Source of the DNA: an uncultured Opitutia bacterium
GTDB lineage: Bacteria > Verrucomicrobiota > Verrucomicrobiia > Opitutales > UBA953
Reading direction: 5' to 3'
NCBI GenBank assembly: GCA_903924185.1
Contig: CAIYAN010000425.1
Coordinates: 1-7,559 of the forward strand
DNA length: 7,559 bases
Positions 1 to 5,409 of this stretch are shown here, piece after piece (position 1 is the stretch's first letter; every line of letters begins with the position of its first letter). Under the pieces are notes generated by a model. The model saw only the letters and a program-made list of their open reading frames with translations, was not told the DNA's origin and did not search any database. Both the position numbers and the translations under genes were made by a program.

Positions 1-622
1 CATCATGCAGACCTTGGCGGCGCCCTTTGCACTCATTCTGGAGTATTTCATTCTCGGGCATGCTCCCACCTGGACCCAGATGGCGGCGGCGACCGTCATT
101 CTCATCGGTGTGGCGATTGCCTTAGGCCGGCCACCGGAAGGCGACCGCCGTCACTGGCGCCTCGGCGTCTCACTCTCGGTGCTCGCTGCCCTCGGACAAG
201 CCTGTGGAGCCGTCAGTACCCCGATGGCGAAGGCCGCTTGCCTCGCCGCAGGGCAAACCTTGCCGGACGGCCTCTCGCAAGGCTTCCTGCGCCTCATCGG
301 CGGCTTACCCATCGTGCTCGCCTTCGTCCTTTGGAATACCCGTGCGCACGGACTCTTTGCCCAAGTCCGACAACCCTACGAAGGCGCCAAGGCCCGCGGC
401 TGGATGCTCATGAATGGCCTCGCCGGGCCGGGCATCGGCGTGGCCTGCTATCAATGGGCGCTGAGTACTAACTCGTCGGCCATCGTGCTTAGTATCGTCG
501 CCCTTTCCCCGCTCTTCGCCCTGCTCTTCCAATGGCTCGTGGAAGGTAATCGGCCCGGCCCTCGCGTCTGGATTGGCGGCGCCGTCGCGATTGGGGGGGT
601 CATCCTGCTCCGGAACGCATAG
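1..622 (+). CDS. EamA-family drug/metabolite transporter, 5'-truncated by window edge
   Basis: This is the C-terminal portion of a DMT-superfamily inner-membrane permease. The reading frame is already open at base 2, so the ATG at 5 is probably internal and the gene begins outside the window. The visible ~206 residues start at the end of the first EamA repeat (helices near residues 5-20 and 24-41 counted from that ATG), then a basic loop (GDRRHWR). A complete second EamA repeat follows, with helices near 53-75, 92-110, 133-151, 158-178 and 186-203. The segment AIVLSIVALSPLFALLFQ, followed by W, an acidic residue and a final GG-V-I-LL helix, is typical of the family. Full members have about 10 helices and ~300 residues. 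The substrate cannot be told from sequence; family members export amino acids, nucleosides or other small metabolites. It converges with the DUF2306 gene, 44 bases apart. Family confidence is high, function unknown. Confidence 0.85.
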   Translation, partial: IMQTLAAPFALILEYFILGHAPTWTQMAAATVILIGVAIALGRPPEGDRRHWRLGVSLSVLAALGQACGAVSTPMAKAACLAAGQTLPDGLSQGFLRLIGGLPIVLAFVLWNTRAHGLFAQVRQPYEGAKARGWMLMNGLAGPGIGVACYQWALSTNSSAIVLSIVALSPLFALLFQWLVEGNRPGPRVWIGGAVAIGGVILLRNA

Positions 623-666
623 GCCGCGCCGCTTGGATGCGTGGCACGCCAGATTGAGGGTGAACC

Positions 667-1275
667 TTAGGCTGGGAGCGCCTGACCTCGACGACGCCGG
701 ATTAACCATTCCGCCAGCAGCAAGTTGGGGATCCAACAGGTCCAACTGAGCATCCAATAGAAGTCTTCAAATGGCCGGCCGGTCGCAAAACCCGCGCCCA
801 GCTGCAGGCGAATCGTCACCGCCGCAAACGTGAGCGCGAAATTCCGAATCGCCCAATCTTCATGCCCCACGTAATCGGCACGCTTAACGGCACGCAGGGC
901 GAGGCTAGCGGTGCATAGCCATAAGAGGGAAAGAACGATGAAGCCGGCGACCGAGATGGGCCCACCTTGGGCGATGAAGGCGGTGAAGAAACCAGAGACC
1001 CCGCCGATGAAGACCGCCGCAAAGTAAGTCATACCAAGGCCGCGATGCAGCTTACGGCGGCGGCGAATAGCCGGAATGAATTGAAACGGACCGATGGCCA
1101 AAGCCACCAAGGAAGCGGCCACGTGTACAAGAATCCGCGCCGGAAACGCTGCATAGGCCACCATCATATCTGGATGGACGGTGCGACCCGGCGTCAGGAA
1201 CGCGTAGCCGACGACTGCATAGACGGCGACCGCTACGGAAGCCAGCGTGACCAACCAAAAAGACAGGCGCCACAT
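667..1275 (-). CDS. DUF2306 family multi-pass membrane protein
   Basis: A 202-residue integral membrane protein of unknown function. The start chosen is the ATG at 1275, which gives MWRLSFWLVT and then a first membrane helix, the usual opening of this family. The frame stays open upstream to a TTG at 1317, preceded by AAGGGG, which would add 14 residues and lie 6 bases after trmL; that start is possible but less likely. Helices lie near residues 5-27, 44-66, 83-103, 107-128 and 172-191. Family hallmarks are GPFQFIP followed by the basic patch RRRRKLHRGLG (63-81), the GG-x-SG helix, and GHEDWAIRNFALTFAAVTIR (137-156). Conserved histidines are H51, H77 and H138. It is the last gene of the rpoZ-smpB-trmL run, so it is probably co-transcribed at least in part. 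No enzymatic role is established; a heme- or metal-binding role suggested by the histidines is only a guess. Confidence 0.82.
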   Translation of the reverse strand: MWRLSFWLVTLASVAVAVYAVVGYAFLTPGRTVHPDMMVAYAAFPARILVHVAASLVALAIGPFQFIPAIRRRRKLHRGLGMTYFAAVFIGGVSGFFTAFIAQGGPISVAGFIVLSLLWLCTASLALRAVKRADYVGHEDWAIRNFALTFAAVTIRLQLGAGFATGRPFEDFYWMLSWTCWIPNLLLAEWLIRRRRGQALPA

Positions 1276-1323
1276 CGCGAGCCAAACTGCGAAAACTCCA
1301 TGTGCGCGCAAACCCAATTAAGC

Positions 1324-1791
1324 CTACCCCTTCACTTGGCGCAGGGCCTCATAGGTCGCGATGCCGCAGGCCGTCGAGAGGTTAAGCGAGCGGGTGAGCT
1401 CATTGAAATGGGGGATCTTCACGGTCTGGGCGGAGCCGACGAAAGCATGCACGGCCTCGGGCGCACCAGAGCTCTCGCTACCGAAGACCAACCCGTCGCC
1501 CTCCGCATAACGCGCGTCCCAAAAACCCTGCGTCGTCTTGGTCGAGAAGAGCCAGAGCCGCTGCGGCCGCCCTGGTGAAGCCAGAAAAGCCTCCCAGCTC
1601 TCGTGATGACGGACGTCCAACTGATGCCAATAATCCATACCTGCACGGCGCAACTTAGTGTCGTCGATTTTAAAGCCTAGCGGGTGCACCAGGTGGAGCA
1701 CGCAACCCGTGACTGCGCACATGCGACCGATGTTGCCCGTATTCGGGGCGATCTCCGGGTGGAGCAGAACCAGGTGGAGGGGCGGCTTCAC
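1324..1791 (-). CDS. trmL: tRNA (cytidine(34)-2'-O)-methyltransferase, SPOUT family
   Basis: TrmL uses S-adenosylmethionine to 2'-O-methylate the wobble base (C/U34) of leucine tRNAs in the cytoplasm. The 155-residue length matches the single-domain family (E. coli TrmL is 157). Visible motifs are PEIAPNTGNIGR (12-23), LGF...LRRAGMDYW (38-55), the knot segment GDGLVFGSESSGAPE (98-112), and the C-terminal SAM/knot motif RSLNLSTACGIATYEALRQ (134-152). The E. coli enzyme reads RSMNLSNAV at the last motif. The start is GTG at 1791, which overlaps the smpB TGA as GTGA; no Shine-Dalgarno is evident, so translation probably depends on coupling to smpB. The gene sits between smpB and the DUF2306 gene. 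The 2'-O-methyltransferase assignment is strong; leucine-tRNA specificity is inferred from the family. Confidence 0.9.
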   Translation of the reverse strand: MKPPLHLVLLHPEIAPNTGNIGRMCAVTGCVLHLVHPLGFKIDDTKLRRAGMDYWHQLDVRHHESWEAFLASPGRPQRLWLFSTKTTQGFWDARYAEGDGLVFGSESSGAPEAVHAFVGSAQTVKIPHFNELTRSLNLSTACGIATYEALRQVKG

Positions 1792-2255
1792 CGACGACGA
1801 CTCATGGCCCGCGAAATCTCGCGCTTGGCGTCACGCTCCTTGATGTCCTGACGACGATCATGCTGCTTCTTACCTTTGCCCACAGCGATCAGGCACTTGG
1901 CCAAGCCGTGCTTAAAGTAAATCTTCAGCGGGATGATTGTGGCACCGCCAGAACGAACCTCCTCGGTCAACTTAGCCACCTCAGTCGCATGGAGTAACAG
2001 CTTGCGCGTTCGGTAAGTGTCGTGGTTGTTGTGATTACCGAAATCGTATTCGGCAATGTGAGCGTGAAAGAGTACCGGCCCCTTCGGCGTCAGCCGCACG
2101 AAGGAATCCGCGATATTCGCGCGTCCCAGGCGCAGCGATTTCACCTCGGTACCCAACAACATCAGGCCAGCCTCATAGGTCTGACCAATGAAGTAATCCC
2201 GGCCGGCTTTCGGATTGCCGACCTCGGGAAGGGAGTGCTCTTTACGTGCGGCCAT
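1788..2255 (-). CDS. smpB: SsrA-binding protein SmpB
   Basis: SmpB binds tmRNA (SsrA) and delivers it to the A site of stalled ribosomes, where its C-terminal tail takes the place of the codon-anticodon helix during trans-translation. The 155 residues fit the family (~150-160). Landmarks are NPKAGRDYFI near the N terminus (14-23), EAGLMLLGTEVKSLR with the conserved E37 (28-42), the SFVRL strand, and the basic tail GKGKKQHDRRQDIKERDAKR (126-145) leading into EISRAM. The start is ATG at 2255, without a clear Shine-Dalgarno site. The gene lies 53 bases after rpoZ and overlaps trmL by 4 bases, which fits one rpoZ-smpB-trmL transcript. The ssrA RNA gene itself is not in this window. Confidence 0.96.
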   Translation of the reverse strand: MAARKEHSLPEVGNPKAGRDYFIGQTYEAGLMLLGTEVKSLRLGRANIADSFVRLTPKGPVLFHAHIAEYDFGNHNNHDTYRTRKLLLHATEVAKLTEEVRSGGATIIPLKIYFKHGLAKCLIAVGKGKKQHDRRQDIKERDAKREISRAMSRRR

Positions 2256-2308
2256 GGTGGTGCGTCGGGGCTACCCGCCGATGGCCGTAAACCTCAGCGT
2301 GGAACCGC

Positions 2309-2560
2309 TTAGGCCTTGCCCTGGTCTTCCTCGGCGAAAGCCCAGGAGATGCGGCCTTCGATGATTTCGCGGAGGGCGATATCCTCAGGGGAAAGGGTCT
2401 CGTAAAGGTCACCACCCAAGAGGTGCTTGTACTTGGGAGGGGAGCCTTGCGGGCGTTCAGCCGTCGCGCGGAGCTGCTTCACACGCTTGGAGACAACATT
2501 GATGAGAATGTTGGCATCAGGAATGATCTTTCGGGCATCTTGCAGGTAGTCGTCGCGCAT
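2309..2560 (-). CDS. rpoZ: DNA-directed RNA polymerase omega subunit
   Basis: Omega is the small RNA polymerase subunit that clamps the beta-prime C-terminal region and helps core assembly; in many bacteria it also forms part of a ppGpp site. The predicted product has 83 residues. The conserved N-terminal helix is seen as NILINVVSKRVKQLR (17-31), and the family motif EDIALREIIEGRISW spans 59-73. Between them lies a proline/lysine-rich stretch (about 37-47) longer than in short omegas. The start chosen is the ATG at 2560 (MRDDYLQ); the frame is open to a GTG at 2575, which would add MREPT. It is the first gene of the minus-strand cluster, with a candidate promoter at 2593-2625, and is divergent from dgkA. 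The extreme N-terminal MAR(V/I) of proteobacterial omega is absent. Confidence 0.88.
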   Translation of the reverse strand: MRDDYLQDARKIIPDANILINVVSKRVKQLRATAERPQGSPPKYKHLLGGDLYETLSPEDIALREIIEGRISWAFAEEDQGKA

Positions 2561-2592
2561 GGTGGGTTCCCGCACAGGGAACCACGAAACCT

Positions 2593-2625
2593 AGGGTAGC
2601 ACCCCCCTCTGGCAAGCGTTTTCAA
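2593..2625 (-). promoter_or_regulatory. Candidate promoter of rpoZ-smpB-trmL
   Basis: Reading the minus strand, TTGAAA (2625-2620) is followed after 18 bases by TGCTACCCT (2601-2593). The second element contains the extended -10 form TG-n-TA-nnn-T. Counted to TACCCT the spacer is 21 bases, which is long for a standard sigma-70 promoter. The same arrangement (TTG, 21 bases, TGCT) recurs in front of three other genes in this window, which is the main reason to call it. A transcript would begin about 25 bases upstream of the rpoZ ATG. Confidence 0.45.
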
Positions 2626-2683
2626 AGGGGTTAAAAATGCCTTTGCCCTCCCCCTTTTGGAGGCAATAGGGTATCCCCCTTCT

Positions 2684-3088
2684 ATGTCAGACCCTGAAAA
2701 CTACGGCGAACAGATGAAATCCAAGGGGGGGCTGTCCCGGGTTTTCAAGGCCCTCGGGTACACCTGGGATGGCCTCAAAGCCGCTGCCCAGCACGAAGAA
2801 GCCTTTAAGCAGGAGCTTATCATCATCGTCCCGCTCTCAATTGCGGCCTGGTTCGTCCCAGTCAGCATCCTCGAACGCGCCCTGTTGTTTTCCGTCCTCC
2901 AGCTCATTTTAATCGTGGAGCTGATCAACTCCGCCATCGAGGCCAATACGGACCATATTTCCCTAGAACGTCACCCCCTCGCTAAACGGGCCAAGGACAT
3001 GGGAAGTGCGGCTGTCTTCCTTGCGATCGTGATCGCCGCCGCCTGTTGGATCTGCGTCCTCTGGCAGAAATACGGTAGTCACGTTTAA
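2684..3088 (+). CDS. dgkA: Diacylglycerol kinase / undecaprenol kinase family (DgkA) membrane protein
   Basis: A small trimeric inner-membrane lipid kinase. Proteobacterial members phosphorylate diacylglycerol, while many others phosphorylate undecaprenol; sequence alone does not decide which applies here. The 134 residues comprise an amphipathic N terminus (to ~45) and three membrane helices near 46-62, 66-84 and 106-127. Family residues visible are E44 in AFKQE, VELINSAIEA with E79 and E86 (the family's metal and catalytic glutamates), D90, and KRAKDMGSAA (101-110). The start chosen is the ATG at 2684. A TTG at 2657 is in frame but would add nine unlikely residues, and a GGAGG at 2659-2663 is 20 bases from the ATG, too far to serve it. 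The gene is monocistronic, divergent from rpoZ and convergent with rpmB. Confidence 0.9.
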   Translation: MSDPENYGEQMKSKGGLSRVFKALGYTWDGLKAAAQHEEAFKQELIIIVPLSIAAWFVPVSILERALLFSVLQLILIVELINSAIEANTDHISLERHPLAKRAKDMGSAAVFLAIVIAAACWICVLWQKYGSHV

Positions 3089-3104
3089 GCGGCACGGGCG
3101 CGGA

Positions 3105-3119
3105 CGTCCCTGCGGGACG
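3105..3119. other. Small hairpin after dgkA
   Basis: CGTCCC (3105-3110), a 3-base loop and GGGACG (3114-3119) form a perfect 6-bp stem, 16 bases past the dgkA stop. There is no T-run after it, so it is not by itself an intrinsic terminator. It may protect the 3' end of the dgkA message or be incidental. Confidence 0.4.
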
Positions 3120-3128
3120 ATAAACGAA

Positions 3129-3152
3129 AGAACCCGCCAAACGGCGGGTTCT
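3129..3152. terminator. rpmB/dgkA: Bidirectional intrinsic terminator between dgkA and rpmB
   Basis: AGAACCCGCC (3129-3138), loop AAAC and GGCGGGTTCT (3143-3152) make a perfect 10-bp inverted repeat. On the minus strand it lies 20 bases after the rpmB stop and is followed by TTTCGTTTA, a reasonable U-rich tail, so termination of rpmB is well supported. On the + strand (dgkA) the following bases are GTTTCC, a weaker tail. Placement between two convergent genes fits a shared terminator. Confidence 0.8.
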
Positions 3153-3172
3153 GTTTCCACCTAGTAGGCCGC

Positions 3173-3403
3173 TTAGGCCTTAGTGACGAGGCCGGCCTTG
3201 ATGGCCTTGACCGAGACCCACTGGCGCTTGACCGAGCCGTTAGGCTGGAGGACGCGGATGCGCTGGACGTTCGGACGGAAAACGCGCTTGGTCTGCTTCA
3301 CGAGCTGGAAGCCGATGCCGCCACTCTTCTTGGACTGACCGCGGTGAATGATTCGGCGGCCCTTGACGGGGCGCTTGCCGGTGACGCTGCAGATACGGGA
3401 CAT
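3173..3403 (-). CDS. rpmB: 50S ribosomal protein L28
   Basis: L28 is a small basic protein of the large ribosomal subunit. The start is the ATG at 3403, giving MSRICSVTGKRPVKG, the canonical L28 opening; the frame is open further to 3436 but those codons are not L28-like. The product has 76 residues. After KRPVKGRRI there is a lysine/glycine-rich insertion (HRGQSKKSGGIGFQLVKQ, about 20-37) before TKRVFRPNVQRIR (38-50), which aligns with KRRFLPN in E. coli L28. Chlamydial L28 has a comparable insertion, so this points to the PVC group. The C terminus is shorter than in E. coli (78 residues without the insertion). A clear Shine-Dalgarno, AAAGGAG at 3421-3415, lies 11 bases ahead of the ATG, the best in the window. 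rpmG does not accompany it here. Confidence 0.95.
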   Translation of the reverse strand: MSRICSVTGKRPVKGRRIIHRGQSKKSGGIGFQLVKQTKRVFRPNVQRIRVLQPNGSVKRQWVSVKAIKAGLVTKA

Positions 3404-3426
3404 AGTAGTTCGAGCTCCTTTGGAAG

Positions 3427-3459
3427 GTCGGAGCAAAGGGGTGGTTAGGCGATTGGCAA
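3427..3459 (-). promoter_or_regulatory. Candidate promoter of rpmB
   Basis: On the minus strand, TTGCCA (3459-3454), 18 bases and then TGCTCCGAC (3435-3427) repeat the arrangement seen ahead of rpoZ. The second element lacks the TA of a good -10 box, so this is the weakest of the four matches. If the downstream element is TGCTCC, transcription would begin just ahead of the Shine-Dalgarno site. Confidence 0.3.
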
Positions 3460-3476
3460 GCGGTAAGTGGGGGCGA

Positions 3477-4646
3477 CTAACTTCTGCGCATCGCCCGGTC
3501 CAATCCCTTTAAACCTTCAGAAAATTGGGCCGGATCAAGCAAAAGACTCAAGATTAGGTACCCGGTAGTCTCCGGCATCCCATAGAAATAACCCGGGTGA
3601 GCCCAAATTCCCTCGTCCAAGGCATTTAAGAGGAGGCGCTCCTCCGAAACTCCAGGGGGTAAGGCCAAGATACCCATCCAGCCCGCTGGACGGGGTAACA
3701 CCGAGCAAGGGTGGCCCGCGGCGACAACCCAAGCTTTGAGGGCGGCCTCATTCTGGGCCACGCGTGCCCGGAGGGAAGCGCGCAGGGGTTCAGCGCGGCG
3801 AAGGAGGTCCGGCAGGGCCAGCTGGGCCCCAGTGCTCACGGAGAGGAAAGCATCGGCGATGTGCTCGAGCCGACGGCAGGATTCGGCGGCATGGTTAGCG
3901 GGCCCGGCGACGACGATCCACCCAACCTTGAGCTGCGGAGCGACCGCAACCTTGGAGAGACCGCTCAGGACATAAAGGGCGACCTGCGTTTCGTCGACCC
4001 ACGTCCCCGGAGACGCCACACCCTCCGCCGGGTAATCAAGGAACACTTCGTCGCAAATGATCGCTAGGCTGTGCTTGAGCACGAAGTTGCGAAGTAAGTC
4101 GCGGTCGCGACGGCCCACGAACGCACCCGTCGGGTTAGAGGGATTGATGCAGACGATGGCCTTCGTGCGGGCACTGACCTTAAGCTGACCCGAATCGATA
4201 ACCCATTCACCGGCGAGCTGCGTCAGTTTATAAGGCCGCAGCGTCACGCCTTCCAAGGCGGCGAGGACTTCAAGCAGTGGATACGCGGGTTCTGGGACGA
4301 GTATCTCATCACCTGGATTACAGAGTAACTTGAAGAGCCAGCTGTAGCCTTCGCTTGTACTGGCCGAAAGAAAAAGCCGGTCGGCGGAGACGCGGACGCC
4401 GCGAGCTGAATAGTAATCCGCAATGGCGGCACGCGTCGCGGCGAGGCCACGTGGATCTGGCTCTTGGCGCTGCAGACCTTCCTTACGCATGAACGAACCA
4501 AGCTCGGCGACCGACCAACCGAAACCGGCGCTGGCGGGATTGGCGTCCGTCATGTCCAGCACTGGCAAGTTAGCCGAGAGCCGTTTAGCCTTTGCCTTAC
4601 TGAGGGCATTCGGAGCGTCGGCAAAGGCAAGTCGGGTACTGAACAT
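3477..4646 (-). CDS. PLP-dependent class I/II aminotransferase, atypical subfamily
   Basis: A fold-type I aminotransferase of 389 residues, the usual length. The start is the ATG at 4646 (MFSTRLAFADAPNALS); an upstream TTG at 4700 is open but unlikely. Visible sites: RYDPRG-like Q61-EPDPRG and the STSEGYSWLF cofactor loop (96-105), the NPSNPTG motif with N171, the D199-E-V-F-L-D-Y region whose aspartate contacts the PLP pyridine nitrogen, and the Schiff-base lysine K232 in SGLSKVAVAPQLKVGW. Two usual arginines are changed: the phosphate-contact Arg is K240 in PQLKVGW, and the substrate-carboxylate Arg near the C terminus is replaced by S367 in GYLILSLLLDP. I recall a family with these same features in Acidobacteria and related phyla, often labelled alanine or aspartate aminotransferase without proof. 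Substrate is unknown. No operon partner is evident, and no terminator is seen between it and rpmB. Confidence 0.85.
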   Translation of the reverse strand: MFSTRLAFADAPNALSKAKAKRLSANLPVLDMTDANPASAGFGWSVAELGSFMRKEGLQRQEPDPRGLAATRAAIADYYSARGVRVSADRLFLSASTSEGYSWLFKLLCNPGDEILVPEPAYPLLEVLAALEGVTLRPYKLTQLAGEWVIDSGQLKVSARTKAIVCINPSNPTGAFVGRRDRDLLRNFVLKHSLAIICDEVFLDYPAEGVASPGTWVDETQVALYVLSGLSKVAVAPQLKVGWIVVAGPANHAAESCRRLEHIADAFLSVSTGAQLALPDLLRRAEPLRASLRARVAQNEAALKAWVVAAGHPCSVLPRPAGWMGILALPPGVSEERLLLNALDEGIWAHPGYFYGMPETTGYLILSLLLDPAQFSEGLKGLDRAMRRS

Positions 4647-4658
4647 GGTAAAGGTGGC

Positions 4659-4674
4659 GGCGGTTAGCGGTTGG
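4659..4674 (+). repeat. Left inverted copy of the CGGTTAG/CGGTTGG heptamer repeat
   Basis: GGCGGTTAGCGGTTGG reads on the + strand as one CGGTTAG heptamer followed by one CGGTTGG. The exact reverse complement of these 16 bases occurs at 5315-5330, on the other side of the four-helix-bundle gene. This copy sits 12 bases upstream of the aminotransferase ATG, inside its probable 5' untranslated region. Confidence 0.8.
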
Positions 4675-4680
4675 ACGGCG

Positions 4681-4713
4681 AGGGAAGCAACATTCCGCAA
4701 CGAGACCTCACAA
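4681..4713 (-). promoter_or_regulatory. Candidate promoter of the aminotransferase gene
   Basis: On the minus strand, TTGTGA (4713-4708), 18 bases and then TGCTTCCCT (4689-4681) repeat the arrangement seen ahead of rpoZ, where the second element is TGCTACCCT. A transcript would begin near 4674, at the edge of the heptamer repeat, leaving a leader of about 28 bases. The -10 lacks the second-position A, so the call rests on the shared spacing. Confidence 0.38.
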
Positions 4714-4747
4714 GCAAGGGTTATGAACCACTCTTGGCACTTAAGCG

Positions 4748-5203
4748 CTATCGACGCACCTCCGCAGGGCGGGATGACGGAGCGGCCGACCCGGATGTGC
4801 CTGCAGGCCCCGCGGCAACATCGCGACGTGAGGCCCTAAAACGAATCAACCCGCCCAAGAGCCGGCCGACCTCCTCGGCTCGCCCCAAAAGAGACTCGCA
4901 GAGACGCCCGTCAATCAGGCCGACCTCTTGGATTACCTCGAGTTGCGTGCGAAGTTCTCCAAGCGAACCTCTGGCAATATACAGAAACCTTAAGGCGTCC
5001 TGATTCGTGCCTCGGCCGGCACCTTCGGCAATATTAGACGGAACGGAAATCGCTGCGCGACGAACTTGATCAACGAGCGCAAAGTCTTTCCGCACCTCAG
5101 CAACATTGACCACTCGATAGATTTCGACCGCAAGGTCTTTGGCGGACCTCCATGCCAAAAGATCGCGATAGCCAACCACCTTAGGATTCACTGGAAGATG
5201 CAT
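4748..5203 (-). CDS. Four-helix-bundle protein (23S rRNA intervening-sequence protein, S23 family)
   Basis: This belongs to the family first seen as ORFs inside 23S rRNA intervening sequences and later found widely as free-standing genes; the fold is a four-helix bundle that forms pentamers and is related to Avd of diversity-generating retroelements. Its role is unknown. The hallmarks are GYRDLLAW (11-18), QVRRAAISVPSNIAEGAGRG (46-65) and FLYIARGSLGELRTQLEV (73-90). The start chosen is the ATG at 5203 (151 residues); an in-frame ATG at 5260 would add 19 residues unlike the family. Typical members have ~115-130 residues; here a 29-residue Ala/Gly/Ser/Arg-rich tail (123-151) extends past the bundle. 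The region is less GC-rich than its neighbours (28 of 60 bases at 5161-5220, against 41 of 60 at 5641-5700 in fabV), and inverted heptamer repeats lie on both sides. No rRNA, reverse transcriptase or variable repeat is nearby. Confidence 0.88.
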   Translation of the reverse strand: MHLPVNPKVVGYRDLLAWRSAKDLAVEIYRVVNVAEVRKDFALVDQVRRAAISVPSNIAEGAGRGTNQDALRFLYIARGSLGELRTQLEVIQEVGLIDGRLCESLLGRAEEVGRLLGGLIRFRASRRDVAAGPAGTSGSAAPSSRPAEVRR

Positions 5204-5290
5204 AGACGAATAATCATCGGGATAACCATGCCGATGGCACTTCCAGCGATTACCCAGCATGCGGCTAGCGAATATCCCCGTCGGCGGACC

Positions 5291-5318
5291 CCGTTAGCAC
5301 CTCCCTTCGAGCGCCCAA
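5291..5318 (-). promoter_or_regulatory. Possible promoter of the four-helix-bundle gene
   Basis: On the minus strand, TTGGGC (5318-5313), partly formed by the last CGGTTGG heptamer of the repeat array, is followed after 16 bases by TAACGG (5296-5291), itself preceded by TGC (TGCTAACGG). The spacing would suit a sigma-70 promoter, but TAACGG is a poor -10 box. If real, the repeat supplies the -35 element. Confidence 0.22.
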
Positions 5319-5349
5319 CCGCTAACCGCCAACCGCTAACCCCTAACGA
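5315..5349 (-). repeat. Right heptamer repeat array (five units)
   Basis: Five tandem heptamers read on the + strand as CCAACCG, CTAACCG, CCAACCG, CTAACCC and CTAACGA; on the minus strand these are variants of CGGTTAG/CGGTTGG, with the last two plus-strand units degenerate. Bases 5315-5330 are the exact reverse complement of 4659-4674. The array lies 60 bases ahead of the fabV start, in the 206-base divergent spacer between the four-helix-bundle gene and fabV. That spacer holds no further gene that I can support. Confidence 0.82.
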
Positions 5350-5396
5350 CCGCCTTTGGCTTCTAATTCCAGATTGAACTCGTCCCCTCCCGCACC

Positions 5397-5401
5397 AAAG
5401 G
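5397..5401 (+). promoter_or_regulatory. fabV: Ribosome binding site of fabV
   Basis: AAAGG lies 8 bases ahead of the ATG at 5410. It supports that start over the in-frame TTG at 5356, which would add 18 residues (SNSRLNSSPPAPK-like) absent from FabV proteins. Confidence 0.6.
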
Positions 5402-5409
5402 TACCCCCC

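Noticed and set aside
623..666. Possible terminator between the convergent EamA and DUF2306 genes
   Set aside because: Only a 4-bp GCGT/ACGC stem is visible, with no T-run on either strand.
967..1578. A 203-codon + strand frame across the DUF2306 and trmL genes
   Set aside because: It overlaps two well-supported minus-strand genes, shows no domain, and has the charged, low-complexity look of a shadow frame.
2576..2683. Promoter for dgkA from TTGCCC (2643) and TAGGGT (2667)
   Set aside because: An 18-base spacer is acceptable, but both boxes are weak and the shared TTG-N21-TGCT pattern is absent, so it is not listed as a feature.
3441..3470. GGTTAG...GATTGG...GCGGTAAG stretch in the aminotransferase-rpmB spacer, possibly a degenerate heptamer repeat
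   Set aside because: No exact heptamer register and no inverted partner; resemblance is too loose to call.
4748..5203. A diversity-generating retroelement, since Avd is related to S23-family proteins
   Set aside because: No reverse transcriptase, template repeat or variable-repeat target gene is present, and the protein looks like an ordinary S23 member.
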